Assembly (NCBI GenBank): GCA_020851915.1
Contig: JADZBT010000031.1
Location: 1-9,218, forward strand
Direction: 5' to 3'
Source: Alphaproteobacteria bacterium
GTDB lineage: Bacteria; Pseudomonadota; Alphaproteobacteria; Rickettsiales; RI-342
Length of the DNA: 9,218 nt
Shown: one piece after another, positions 1 through 7,729 of the stretch
Layout: each line of letters opens with the position of its first letter
Numbering within the stretch: position 1 is the stretch's first letter
The notes under the pieces: model-generated
Told to the model about the DNA's origin: nothing
The model's input: the letters and a program-made list of their open reading frames with translations, nothing else
Databases searched by the model: none
Position numbers and translations under genes: made by a program

Positions 1-189
1 CAGAGGTTGTAATGTCACCTCTGCTGCCTTTTCCGGAGAGTAACAGAAAGACAGAAAATCTTTCGTGCTTTTTCGTATCTCACGATACTCAGGAAGATAC
101 CTTCCCGCCTGGCGCATGAACCAAAATGGAGAACGATCGTTTTTCTCTCTGCGTAATGCACGGATGAATCGAGAGGACTCTGGCTTCAT
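1..189 (-). CDS. hemE: Uroporphyrinogen decarboxylase, N-terminal part (runs off the left edge)
   Basis: Reading the minus strand from the ATG at 189-187 gives 63 open codons to the window edge. The protein begins MKPESSRFIRALRRE and contains PFWFMRQAGRYLPEY at residues 21-35. PxWxMRQAGR is the N-terminal signature of uroporphyrinogen decarboxylase, the cytoplasmic haem-pathway enzyme that decarboxylates the four acetate side chains of uroporphyrinogen III to give coproporphyrinogen III. The arginines of this motif bind substrate carboxylates in the family. The family is about 340-350 residues, so only about one fifth is visible here. No strong Shine-Dalgarno sequence precedes the ATG; the upstream DNA is very AT-rich. 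The gene is divergent from ppsR across the putative origin, the arrangement known beside oriC in Caulobacter and Rickettsia. Confidence 0.93.
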   Translation of the reverse strand, partial: MKPESSRFIRALRREKNDRSPFWFMRQAGRYLPEYREIRKSTKDFLSFCYSPEKAAEVTLQPL

Positions 190-558
190 AAAATACTATT
201 ACATTAAAAATATATTCTTAAAGATGTAGTGAATAGTGGGTGGCTGTGGACAGTGTGAATGGAAATTTCTTCCCATGTTTTCCACTATAAATCATTCTTT
301 TTTTATCAAAAGAAAAAACGGTGGATGAACCGGTGGATGAAAAAAATATCGCCATGATTTTACGCATTTTGAAAGGTTCGATGGAAAATGGTGAAAAAAT
401 CGCTATCGTGATACCAATCCACTGAATGAACGGCGATGGGATAGTATCATTCACATGCGTATAAATACCCTACCGTTCAAAACACGAATGGGGACATAAA
501 TTCCGCCCTGGGGAAAACAGAATGCTTATACCGGTTATTCACAGAGGAGCGAAAAACG
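190..558. other. oriC: Putative chromosomal replication origin (oriC) between hemE and ppsR
   Basis: This 369-base gap has no convincing gene. It starts with a very AT-rich stretch (about 186-230, possible unwinding element) and carries many 9-mers close to the DnaA box TTWTNCACA. One is perfect: TTATTCACA at 535-543 (+). Matches of 8/9 are TTTTCCACT 278-286 (+), TCATTCACA 447-455 (+) and TTTTTCACC 390-398 (-). Matches of 7/9 on the minus strand are at 228-236, 245-253, 254-262, 320-328, 332-340 and 558-566. Established knowledge: the origins of Caulobacter crescentus and Rickettsia lie next to hemE, with the DUF299 gene on the other side, as here. No CtrA site (TTAA-N7-TTAA) was found. The origin call rests on synteny plus box density and is an inference. 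Confidence 0.68.
319..342. repeat. 12-bp tandem repeat with DnaA-box-like core in the putative origin
   Basis: CGGTGGATGAAC at 319-330 is followed directly by CGGTGGATGAAA at 331-342. The core GGTGGATGA (reverse complement TCATCCACC) differs from TTATCCACA at two positions. A third copy with the same flank, AAAAACGGTGGATGAA, occurs at 552-567 across the ppsR start codon. The repetition suggests low-affinity initiator boxes, but binding cannot be seen from sequence. Confidence 0.5.
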
Positions 559-1392
559 GTGGATGAAATAAAGCGTATGACGCTGCATCTGGTATCGGAT
601 TCCACCGGTGAAACGGTGAGCAGTGTCGCGCGCGCCGCGCTGGTACAATTCGAATCACTCGAAGCGGAAGATATCATCTGGCCGTTGGTTCGTTCTCTGC
701 GCCAGATGGAGAAGGTCATTCATGGCATACAGGAAAATCCCGGCCCGGTGCTCTATACGCTGGTGGATCCCGCATTGCGCGATCAGCTCAAGGAATTCTG
801 CCAGCAACTCAATGTTCCCTGCATTCCCGTACTCTCCACCGTGATGCGCGAGATAGCGGCCTATACGGGCGCGTCGCTTTCGGGGGAAGCGGGGCGGCAA
901 TATGAACTCGATGCAGAATATTTCTCGCGCGTCGAGGCGGTGAATTTCGCTATCTCCCATGACGACGGACAGGCGACCTGGGAATTGGAGAAAGCGGATA
1001 TCGTGCTGGTGGGCGCGTCGCGTACGTCGAAGTCGCCTACCTGCATGTATCTGGCGCATCGCGGATACAGCGCGGCTAACGTGCCTTACGTAAAACATGT
1101 GGAGTTACCGGAATCACTGGATACGCTGAAGCGCCCGCTCATCGTGGGATTATGTATCAATCCGGAGGCGCTGGTGCAGATACGCAAAAATCGATTGCTC
1201 TCGCTGCATGAGGACAAAGACACCGATTATGTCGATATGGATGTGGTGAAAGAGGAGGTCACGGCCTCGCGCCGCTATTTCCAGAAACGCAAATGGCCGA
1301 TCATCGATGTGACGCGCCGCTCTGTGGAAGAGACTGCCGCGCAGATCATCCAGCTCTATCAGGACCGCGAATCGGAGAAAGCCCATGGGTGA
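559..1392 (+). CDS. ppsR: PEP synthase / pyruvate phosphate dikinase regulatory protein (bifunctional kinase-phosphorylase, DUF299)
   Basis: 277 residues, the normal family length. The family uses ADP to phosphorylate a threonine in pyruvate phosphate dikinase or PEP synthase, switching it off, and uses inorganic phosphate to remove it again, so it sets pyruvate/PEP flux. The N-terminal LHLVSDSTGETV (9-20), FAISHDDGQ (130-138), the P-loop GASRTSKSPTCMYLA (152-166) and the C-terminal WPIIDVTRRSVEETAA (246-261) are all family hallmarks. The start is GTG at 559, supported by GAGGAG at 544-549 (9-base spacing); the next ATG is at codon 7 and has no better site. It overlaps aroE by 8 bases and heads the aroE-coaE-dnaQ run. 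A DnaA-box-like repeat (558-566) overlaps its start codon. The target dikinase is not in this window, so whether it acts on PpdK or PpsA is unknown. Confidence 0.95.
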   Translation: MDEIKRMTLHLVSDSTGETVSSVARAALVQFESLEAEDIIWPLVRSLRQMEKVIHGIQENPGPVLYTLVDPALRDQLKEFCQQLNVPCIPVLSTVMREIAAYTGASLSGEAGRQYELDAEYFSRVEAVNFAISHDDGQATWELEKADIVLVGASRTSKSPTCMYLAHRGYSAANVPYVKHVELPESLDTLKRPLIVGLCINPEALVQIRKNRLLSLHEDKDTDYVDMDVVKEEVTASRRYFQKRKWPIIDVTRRSVEETAAQIIQLYQDRESEKAHG

Positions 1393-2239
1393 GGAAGAGA
1401 AAGAAAAAGAGAAGGACGTGAAACGGGCCGGGGTCATCGGTTTTCCCGTCGCGCATTCGCTGTCGCCGAAGCTGCACGGATTCTGGCTCAAAAAATATAA
1501 TATCACGGGAAAATATACCGCCATCGAAGCGCCGGTGGGAGAGTTGCACTCCACCCTGAAGCGGCTTCAGGAAAAAGGCTTCCGTGGTGTGAACATCACG
1601 CTGCCGCACAAGGAAGAAGCGCTGCGGCTGATGGATGCCGCTGATGATACGGCGTTACGCGCCGGCGCGGTCAATACCGTGGTGATGAACGACGAGGGCA
1701 TGACCGGCTCCAACACGGATATTTTCGGATTCATGGAAAATATCCGCGAGCATTTCCCCAATTTCTCGCTCAAGGGAAAACATGCCGCGATCGTGGGCGC
1801 GGGAGGTGCGGCGCGCGCGGTGTGTGTGGCGCTGGAAGAAATGGGCGCGCATACCATCCGCATCATCAACCGCTCGCAGGATAAAGCGGAGGCGCTCGCA
1901 AAGGAAATGAGCGGCGCGACCTATAGCATCCACGGATTCTCGGATGCGGATAAAGCGCTGGAGGGTGTGCATCTGCTGGTGAATGCCTCACCGCTCGGGA
2001 TGAGGGGCCAACCTGCACTGTCGCTGCCGCTCGAATCGCTCTCCGCCTCTGCGCTGGTGACGGATATCGTTTACACGCCGCTCATCACGCCGCTGCTGTT
2101 CCATGCGTCGCAACGCGGCAATCCCGTGCTCGACGGGCTGGGCATGCTGTTGCATCAGGCGCGACCGGGATTCAAGGCGTGGTTCGGCACGATGCCGGAG
2201 GCGACGGCGGAGTTGCGCGAGGCGTTGCTCGTGCCATGA
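1385..2239 (+). CDS. aroE: Shikimate dehydrogenase (NADP+)
   Basis: 284 residues. It reduces 3-dehydroshikimate to shikimate with NADPH in aromatic amino-acid synthesis. Visible motifs in order: SLSP (25-28) and NITLPHK (70-76) with the catalytic lysine K76; NTD (110-112) with the catalytic-pair aspartate D112; the NADP-binding loop GAGGAARA (138-145) followed by NRS (162-164); NASPLGM (200-206); and TDIVYTPLITPLL (226-238) with Q258 in GMLLHQ. The ATG at 1385 lies inside the end of ppsR and has GGAGA at 1374-1378, which implies translational coupling. It gives a charged Glu/Lys-rich N-terminal tail (residues 2-13) not normal for the family; a GTG at 1418 just before KRAGVIGF is a possible alternative start. 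The stop overlaps the coaE ATG (ATGA). Confidence 0.96.
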   Translation: MGEEEKEKEKDVKRAGVIGFPVAHSLSPKLHGFWLKKYNITGKYTAIEAPVGELHSTLKRLQEKGFRGVNITLPHKEEALRLMDAADDTALRAGAVNTVVMNDEGMTGSNTDIFGFMENIREHFPNFSLKGKHAAIVGAGGAARAVCVALEEMGAHTIRIINRSQDKAEALAKEMSGATYSIHGFSDADKALEGVHLLVNASPLGMRGQPALSLPLESLSASALVTDIVYTPLITPLLFHASQRGNPVLDGLGMLLHQARPGFKAWFGTMPEATAELREALLVP

Positions 2240-2835
2240 TCGTCGTCGGACTCACCGGTTCCATCGCCATGGGAAAGAGCACCGTCACGAAGCAATTTGC
2301 GTATCTGGGTGCGCGTACATTCAATTCCGACACCGCCGTACATGAGATTCTCGAAAAAAATTCGGGTGCGATCTCCGAGATAAAAAAACGCTTTCCCGAC
2401 GCGGTGAAAAACAACATCGTAGACCGAAACGCGTTAGGGAAAATCGTGTTTCACGATGACGTTGCGATGCGCGAGCTGGAGGCCATCATGCATCCGCGCG
2501 TGTGGGAGATGCAGCAGGGCTTTCTCCGCCGCTGTGCCCTGCAAAACTGCGGGTTTGCGGTGCTTGACATCCCGTTGCTGTTCGAGACGAACGGCGAAGG
2601 AAAAGTGGATGTTACGGTGGTTGTCAGCGCGCCAAAATTCGTGCAGCGACAGCGCGCATTGTTACGCATGCACATGACCGAAGACCGCTTCGATTCCATT
2701 CTCAAAAAGCAGATGCCCGACATCGAAAAAAGGCAGCGCGCAGATTTTGTCATTCACACCGGCCTCGGAAAAGCGTATAGTATGAGGCAGGTAAGAGAGT
2801 TGATGACGCTGCTTACCTCGCATCGCGACCCGTAA
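2236..2835 (+). CDS. coaE: Dephospho-CoA kinase
   Basis: 199 residues, typical of the family. It phosphorylates the ribose 3'-hydroxyl of dephospho-CoA with ATP, the last step of coenzyme A synthesis. The P-loop is GSIAMGKST (8-16) at the very N-terminus, followed by SD at 31-32, HPRV (86-89), DIPLLFE (111-117) and the lid-region arginines in RFDSILKKQMPDIEKRQRAD (151-170). The reading frame is open further upstream (possible start 2179), but ATG 2236 places the P-loop at the normal position and gives a 4-base ATGA overlap with aroE, so it is preferred. Its coding sequence is less GC-rich in places than aroE (many AAA/AAT codons), but nothing suggests transfer. Confidence 0.95.
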   Translation: MIVVGLTGSIAMGKSTVTKQFAYLGARTFNSDTAVHEILEKNSGAISEIKKRFPDAVKNNIVDRNALGKIVFHDDVAMRELEAIMHPRVWEMQQGFLRRCALQNCGFAVLDIPLLFETNGEGKVDVTVVVSAPKFVQRQRALLRMHMTEDRFDSILKKQMPDIEKRQRADFVIHTGLGKAYSMRQVRELMTLLTSHRDP

Positions 2836-2870
2836 TATTTTTATTTCTGCGATGCTGCGCCGGGGGGCGG

Positions 2871-2900
2871 GCGAAAACATATTTCGCGAAAATATATTTC
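2871..2900. repeat. Tandem 15-bp duplication upstream of dnaQ
   Basis: GCGAAAACATATTTC (2871-2885) is followed immediately by GCGAAAATATATTTC (2886-2900), identical except for one base. The junction forms the 10-bp palindrome TTTCGCGAAA. It lies 20 bases before the dnaQ start in the 84-base coaE-dnaQ gap and is AT-rich, so it may contribute to a dnaQ promoter or be a chance slippage product. Confidence 0.5.
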
Positions 2901-2919
2901 ATCGTAGCGGCTGGGGCCC

Positions 2920-3588
2920 ATGCGCGAGATCGCGTTCGATACAGAGACGACAGGACTCGATCCTGAAAGCGGCCATCGCGTCGTGGAGATCGGCTGCGTG
3001 GAGATGGTCAACCGCATCCGCACCGGGAAATCCTATCATGTCTATTTGAATCCCGAACGCGATATGCCTGCGGAAGCACAGAGGGTGCATGGGTTGTCGG
3101 AGGAATTCCTCGCCGATAAACCGCGTTTTGCCGACGTGGTGGATGAGTTCCTCGAATTCATCGGCGGCGATATGCTGGTGATCCACAACGCCGCCTTCGA
3201 TATGAAATTCATCAATCACGAGCTGAAGCGCGCGCAGCGCACAGCCATCGCATGGGAGCGCGCCATCGATACCGTGCAGATGGCGCGGCGCAAATTCCCC
3301 GGCTCGCCCGCCAACCTCGATGCGCTCTGCCGCAGGTTCGAGATCGACCTCACCGCACGCACCAAGCACGGCGCGTTGCTCGATGCGGAGCTGCTCTCCG
3401 ATGTCTATATGGAATTGCTGGGCGGGAAACAGGCGGTGATGAGCCTCGACTCGCGGCTGCATGCCACCACCACCACGGTGAAAAAACGCATCCCGCGCCC
3501 GGCGCGCGCGTTCGAGCCCTCGGCCTATGAATGCGAACAGCATGCGGCGTTCCTGCGGCAGCTCACCAATCCGGTGTGGAAGGTGTAG
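2920..3588 (+). CDS. dnaQ: DNA polymerase III epsilon subunit (3'-5' proofreading exonuclease)
   Basis: 222 residues. The epsilon subunit removes misincorporated bases in the Pol III core by a two-metal mechanism. The DEDDh catalytic residues are all visible: D7 and E9 in FDTETTGLDP (Exo I), D94 in IHNAAFDMKF (Exo II), and H150 and D155 in TKHGALLDAELL (Exo III-epsilon). QAVMSL at 171-176 follows the exonuclease domain and aligns with the beta-clamp-binding hexapeptide of E. coli epsilon (QTSMAF). The rest of the tail (about 177-222) would contact the alpha subunit. ATG 2920 places the first motif at residue 6, as is usual; only a weak GGGG precedes it. It is the last gene of the rightward run and is followed by a hairpin before the convergent mltA. 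Confidence 0.95.
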   Translation: MREIAFDTETTGLDPESGHRVVEIGCVEMVNRIRTGKSYHVYLNPERDMPAEAQRVHGLSEEFLADKPRFADVVDEFLEFIGGDMLVIHNAAFDMKFINHELKRAQRTAIAWERAIDTVQMARRKFPGSPANLDALCRRFEIDLTARTKHGALLDAELLSDVYMELLGGKQAVMSLDSRLHATTTTVKKRIPRPARAFEPSAYECEQHAAFLRQLTNPVWKV

Positions 3589-3631
3589 CTACATAAAAGT
3601 AGCGCCACACCGGCCCCTTCGCCGGTATGGC
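3588..3631. terminator. Hairpin pair between convergent dnaQ and mltA (likely bidirectional terminator)
   Basis: The 47-base gap holds two inverted repeats. GCTAC/GTAGC (3588-3592 and 3599-3603) has loop ATAAAA. A stronger stem pairs 3604-3614 with 3621-3631: GCCA and ACCGGC arms with one C-A mismatch and a 6-base loop. There is no long T-run after the stem on the plus strand; on the minus strand the following bases include ACTTTTAT. Position between converging stops supports a terminator role, but this is inferred. Confidence 0.55.
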
Positions 3632-3635
3632 ATTA

Positions 3636-4769
3636 TTACTTAGAGGCCTTCGGCAGCAGCAGATAATATTCGCCAGGATTTTTCATCAGGCCTGCGGTCG
3701 CGCCGGCTGCTTCGCCATAGCCGAAAAAGATGTCGCCGCGCACGGGGCCACGGATGGCGCCGCCGGTATCTTGCGCTATCATCAGGCGGCGATAGGGTTC
3801 GGATGAGGGCAGGGTGGTGTCAAGCCACAGGGGCACGCCCAGCGGGATGAATTTTTTGTCGACGGCGAGCGAGCGACCGGGAGTGACCGCCACACCCTGC
3901 GCGCCCAGCGGGCCGTCGCCGGTGCTTTCGCGGAAGAACACATAGGACGGGTTCGTATCCAGTATCTCGCGCACGCGCTGAGGGTGTGATTCCAGCCACG
4001 CACGCAGCGCCGGGGTGGACATCTGCTCGCGGGGGATCTCTCCCTCGTTGATGAGTATCTTGCCGATGGAAACGTAAGGATGCCCGTTCTGCCCGTCGTA
4101 ATTGAGGCGGAGCGTCGAGCCATCCTCCATCTTCACGCGGCCCGAGCCCTGCACATGCAGCAGGAAGGCGTCCACCGGGTCGTCCACCCAGGCGATCTCC
4201 AGGCCCTTGCCCGCCAGCGCGCCGTCCTCGATCTTCGCGCGGTCCTCGAAGGGGGTGAGCTTGCCGTTCTTCACCCGGCCCGCGATGCGCTCGCCCGCCA
4301 GCTTCTCACGGAAATCGCCCAGCTCCACCGTGACGAGGTCAGGGGGGCGCTTGTAGAGCGGCGTGGAATAGCGCGGTGTTTTCGTGCGTGAGCCGCGCAG
4401 CGCGATCTCGTAATAGCCGGTGAACAGCCCTTCCGCTTCGCCACGATTGCCTGCGCGGAACGGCGCGAACCATGTTTCGAAATAGCGGCGGGCGGCATCA
4501 TCATTGGAGGGAACCGTATTCGCGGCCTTGCAAGCGGGGAGCCATGCCGCCACCTCGCCGATGGCGGGGCCGCTGCCACGCTTCAGGAATACCGCGCAGG
4601 ATCGCTTGAAGGCGGTGAGCGCCTCGGCGTGCGTATCGTTTTTCCAGCCCGGAAGGTCGTCGAAGCGGGCGGGAGAGAGCGATAATTCATCCACGGGCGG
4701 CGTGACGGGCGCGCAGGCGGAGAGCAACGCGAGAAGCACAAGGGCATATGGAGAGAGCAGGCCCCTCAT
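3636..4769 (-). CDS. mltA: Membrane-bound lytic murein transglycosylase A (lipoprotein)
   Basis: 377 residues from ATG 4769. The enzyme cleaves the MurNAc-GlcNAc bond of peptidoglycan, leaving 1,6-anhydroMurNAc ends; it is normally anchored to the outer membrane by a lipid. From this start, residues 1-19 form a lipoprotein signal peptide ending LALLSAC with lipobox cysteine C19. GLFTGYYE (115-122), PLYKRPPDL (137-145), HVQGSG (205-210) and the C-terminal 3D domain MIAQDTGGAIRGPVRGDIFFG (330-350) match MltA; the aspartates at 334 and 346 correspond to the conserved active-site region. The frame stays open to a GTG at 4868 that overlaps the timA stop (GTGA), which would add 33 residues encoded mostly by a REP-like repeat. 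I prefer 4769 because it puts the signal peptide at the N-terminus, with AGAAGG about 5 bases upstream of the ATG. It probably forms an operon with timA. Confidence 0.92.
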   Translation of the reverse strand: MRGLLSPYALVLLALLSACAPVTPPVDELSLSPARFDDLPGWKNDTHAEALTAFKRSCAVFLKRGSGPAIGEVAAWLPACKAANTVPSNDDAARRYFETWFAPFRAGNRGEAEGLFTGYYEIALRGSRTKTPRYSTPLYKRPPDLVTVELGDFREKLAGERIAGRVKNGKLTPFEDRAKIEDGALAGKGLEIAWVDDPVDAFLLHVQGSGRVKMEDGSTLRLNYDGQNGHPYVSIGKILINEGEIPREQMSTPALRAWLESHPQRVREILDTNPSYVFFRESTGDGPLGAQGVAVTPGRSLAVDKKFIPLGVPLWLDTTLPSSEPYRRLMIAQDTGGAIRGPVRGDIFFGYGEAAGATAGLMKNPGEYYLLLPKASK

Positions 4770-4842
4770 CCCCCGCCTTCTCCCTATGGGAGAAGGGGCC
4801 TTCTCTCCCTCTCCCATAGGGAGAGGGGCAGGGTGAGGGGGC
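4762..4842. repeat. Inverted pair of REP-like palindromic elements at the mltA/timA junction
   Basis: Two related units lie head to head. Unit A (4762-4800, plus strand) reads CCCCTCAT, then a C-run, then the perfect stem CCTTCTCCC-TAT-GGGAGAAGG (4776-4796). Unit B reads the same way on the minus strand, with the stem CCCTCTCCC-TAT-GGGAGAGGG (4807-4827). Each unit can form its own hairpin, and the two can pair with each other. This form resembles dispersed REP-type intergenic repeats of proteobacteria. The ATG of mltA lies inside unit A. The span is 81 bases, a multiple of three, and is open in the mltA frame. Confidence 0.75.
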
Positions 4843-4864
4843 TGTGGTGAATGGCTCACGCCGC

Positions 4865-5521
4865 TCACTGCGCCACGCTCTGCGTTTCGATGAGCTTCCA
4901 GTTGGGGTCGGTGGAGCGGGTGTCGCGCTCGAACGTCCAGATGTCCTCGACACGCTCGACCTGCGAGGGGTCGCCGGCGGTGATCGCGTCACCCTCGATG
5001 GCGCGCTCGACCACGATCTGCTCGCTCTCGAAACGCACCGTCACCCGCGCGAAGGGCCCGGAGAGCGCAGCGCGCTCCACGGTGCAGGAGGTGATCGCCA
5101 CCAGCGTGACGTCCTCGCGCGTGCCGGCCTGCTTGCGGCGCGAAATCTCCGCCTCGAATTCCTTATAGAGCGCATCGGAGAGTAGCGTCTTCAGCGTTTG
5201 GGTGTCGCCCTCGGACAGGGCGCGCAGCACCATCTCGAACGCAGCCTCCGCACCCTTCAGGAAACGCTTGAGAGAGAAGGTCGGGTCGGCCCTACGCAAT
5301 TCGGCCAGCGGCTTGGCCAGCGGGTTCTTCTCATCCAGCGGGGCCTCGTCCTCCAATGCGCGGCGCACGCGCTCGACCACCATCTCCTCCGGCTTGGGCG
5401 GCAGCGGGCGGATGGTCGCGGCGGGGCCGGGATTGCCGATGTTCCGGCCCAGCAGGCTCCGCAGCCGGAACAGCACGACGCCCGCGATGATGGCCAGAAA
5501 GATAATATCGATGAATGCCAC
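4865..5521 (-). CDS. timA: Tim44/TimA-like membrane-anchored protein
   Basis: 218 residues from a GTG at 5521 with CAGGGA a few bases upstream. The N-terminus MAFIDIIFLAIIAGVVLFRL is a single hydrophobic anchor (about 3-19) followed by basic RSLLGR, the usual start of alphaproteobacterial Tim44-domain proteins. A proline-rich and charged linker (about 30-85) leads to a Tim44-like domain (about 88-215, starting near FLKGAEAAFEMVLRAL and ending near the conserved WTFERDTRS.DPNWKLIET). Mitochondrial Tim44 tethers Hsp70 to the import channel; the bacterial proteins are inner-membrane proteins whose role is less clear, so a function in envelope protein handling is an inference. It is divergent from secB and upstream of mltA, the usual alphaproteobacterial arrangement. 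The stop overlaps an alternative mltA GTG. Confidence 0.88.
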   Translation of the reverse strand: MAFIDIIFLAIIAGVVLFRLRSLLGRNIGNPGPAATIRPLPPKPEEMVVERVRRALEDEAPLDEKNPLAKPLAELRRADPTFSLKRFLKGAEAAFEMVLRALSEGDTQTLKTLLSDALYKEFEAEISRRKQAGTREDVTLVAITSCTVERAALSGPFARVTVRFESEQIVVERAIEGDAITAGDPSQVERVEDIWTFERDTRSTDPNWKLIETQSVAQ

Positions 5522-5550
5522 GGTATCCCTGAGAAGAGTGAAAGAGGCCT

Positions 5551-5605
5551 AGACTCTATAGCGATTTGCAATTTCCGTAAACTGCTTTATAACTGCCGGT
5601 TCTAA
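5551..5605. promoter_or_regulatory. Possible divergent promoters for secB (+) and timA (-)
   Basis: On the plus strand TTGCAA (5566-5571) and TATAAC (5588-5593) are separated by 16 bases and resemble sigma-70 -35/-10 hexamers (4/6 and 5/6). On the minus strand a weaker pair, TTTACG and TATAGA, overlaps the same region and reads toward timA. Overlap would make the two promoters compete. No transcription start can be seen from sequence. Confidence 0.35.
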
Positions 5606-5614
5606 TACTATTTT

Positions 5615-5638
5615 GCAATCAATCGACCGATTGATTGC
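5615..5638. promoter_or_regulatory. Perfect 11-bp inverted repeat in the secB upstream region (possible operator)
   Basis: GCAATCAATCG (5615-5625) and CGATTGATTGC (5628-5638) are perfect reverse complements with a 2-base spacer. It lies about 20 bases downstream of the predicted secB -10 and upstream of the timA promoter candidate. The short spacer fits a dimeric regulator binding site better than an RNA hairpin loop, though either is possible. The cognate regulator is unknown. Confidence 0.55.
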
Positions 5639-5660
5639 GCTGCGCCGCATGAGCGGCGGC

Positions 5661-5705
5661 GCGCGTTCGCGCTTGCCAATGTGCGAGAGGTTGGCTGCAC
5701 ATTGG
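5661..5705. repeat. Two further inverted repeats in the secB leader
   Basis: GCGCG-TT-CGCGC occupies 5661-5672. CCAATGTGC (5676-5684) and GCACATTGG (5697-5705) are perfect 9-bp arms around a 12-base loop. With the 5615-5638 dyad they form three consecutive potential stems in about 90 bases before secB. If transcribed they would structure the secB leader, ending about 20-35 bases before the start codon. Confidence 0.5.
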
Positions 5706-5738
5706 ATAAAAGAATATAACGGAATGGGAAGTACGATC

Positions 5739-6233
5739 ATGGCTGAGAGCAAAAAGAACGCCGCGAAAAGCGAAGACAAGGGCAAGACCCTCGCCAAGCG
5801 CGTGACCATCAACGGACAGTACATCAAGGATCTGTCCTTCGAGAATCCGCAGGCCCCCAAGAGCCTCTTCACGCTGAAAGAGCGCCCGCAGATCGACATC
5901 GCCGTGGATCTCAAGGCCACCAAGATGCAGGAGCATGTGTTCGAGGTCGCCATCAAGGTCACGGCCAAGGCGACCGGAAACGAGATATTGCTGTTCCTGG
6001 TCGAGGTGGCGTATGCCGGCATCTTCACCCTGTCCGACGCGGTGAAGGAGAATGAGGAAGAGCGCGTGCTGCTCATCGATTGCGCGCAGGTGCTGTTCCC
6101 GTTCCTGCGCCGCATCGTCGCCGACGTCACCCGCGATGGCGGCTTCCCGCCGCTGATGCTCGACCCCATCGATTTCGAAGGGCTGTTCGAGGAGCGCAAG
6201 GATCATATCAAGCGCCAGAAGGCGGCAAGCTGA
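5739..6233 (+). CDS. secB: Protein-export chaperone SecB
   Basis: 164 residues, the normal SecB size. SecB is a cytoplasmic tetramer that holds preproteins unfolded and hands them to SecA for Sec export. Family features: the beta-strand core with YIKDLSFENP (28-37), the EVAYAGIFTL block (89-98), and the strongly conserved C-terminal stretch ending RRIVADVTRDGGFPPLMLDP (124-143) followed by IDF. The frame is open from 5613, but the upstream portion is GC-rich, holds the inverted repeats and does not look like SecB. ATG 5739 has GGGAAG seven bases upstream and gives MAESKKN; ATG 5724 is a less likely alternative. SecB is typical of proteobacteria, and the secB/timA divergent pair is common in alphaproteobacteria. 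Confidence 0.95.
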   Translation: MAESKKNAAKSEDKGKTLAKRVTINGQYIKDLSFENPQAPKSLFTLKERPQIDIAVDLKATKMQEHVFEVAIKVTAKATGNEILLFLVEVAYAGIFTLSDAVKENEEERVLLIDCAQVLFPFLRRIVADVTRDGGFPPLMLDPIDFEGLFEERKDHIKRQKAAS

Positions 6234-6244
6234 TTTTCGGAGTT

Positions 6245-6308
6245 GTTAGAGTTTAGAGTCCAGAGTCCAGTAAGTAGTCTCACTGAACTCTGGACTCTGA
6301 CTACTAAC
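6245..6308. terminator. Long inverted repeat between convergent secB and lpdA
   Basis: AGAGTCCAGAGTCCAGT (6255-6271) pairs with ACTGAACTCTGGACTCT (6282-6298), 16 of 17 positions, around a 10-base loop. Outer arms GTTAG (6245-6249) and CTAAC (6304-6308) extend it after an internal mismatch. The left arm contains a tandem 7-mer (AGAGTCC twice). It fills the gap between two converging stops, so a bidirectional terminator is likely; there is no good T-run, so it may instead be a small dispersed palindrome. Confidence 0.6.
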
Positions 6309-6311
6309 CAC

Positions 6312-7703
<1,392 letters not shown>

Positions 7704-7729
7704 GGTAATGTTCCTGATGTTGTTAATGG

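Noticed and set aside
204..221. TTAA...TTAA pair resembling a CtrA site in the putative origin
   Set aside because: The spacing is 10 bases, not the 7 required by the CtrA consensus; it is probably just AT-rich sequence.
304..316. TATCAAAAGAAAA as an IHF site
   Set aside because: It matches WATCAA but lacks the TTR half at the required spacing.
218..454. 78-residue ORF on the minus strand inside the hemE-ppsR gap
   Set aside because: No recognisable domain and no convincing ribosome site were found, it overlaps most of the DnaA-box-like motifs, and its composition reflects AT-rich intergenic DNA.
2179..2235. Upstream start for coaE giving 19 extra residues
   Set aside because: The extension lies within aroE and has no family match; ATG 2236 gives the standard N-terminus and an ATGA overlap.
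5613..5738. Upstream start for secB giving 42 extra residues
   Set aside because: The segment holds inverted repeats and does not resemble SecB; ATG 5739 has a good ribosome site and gives the normal length.
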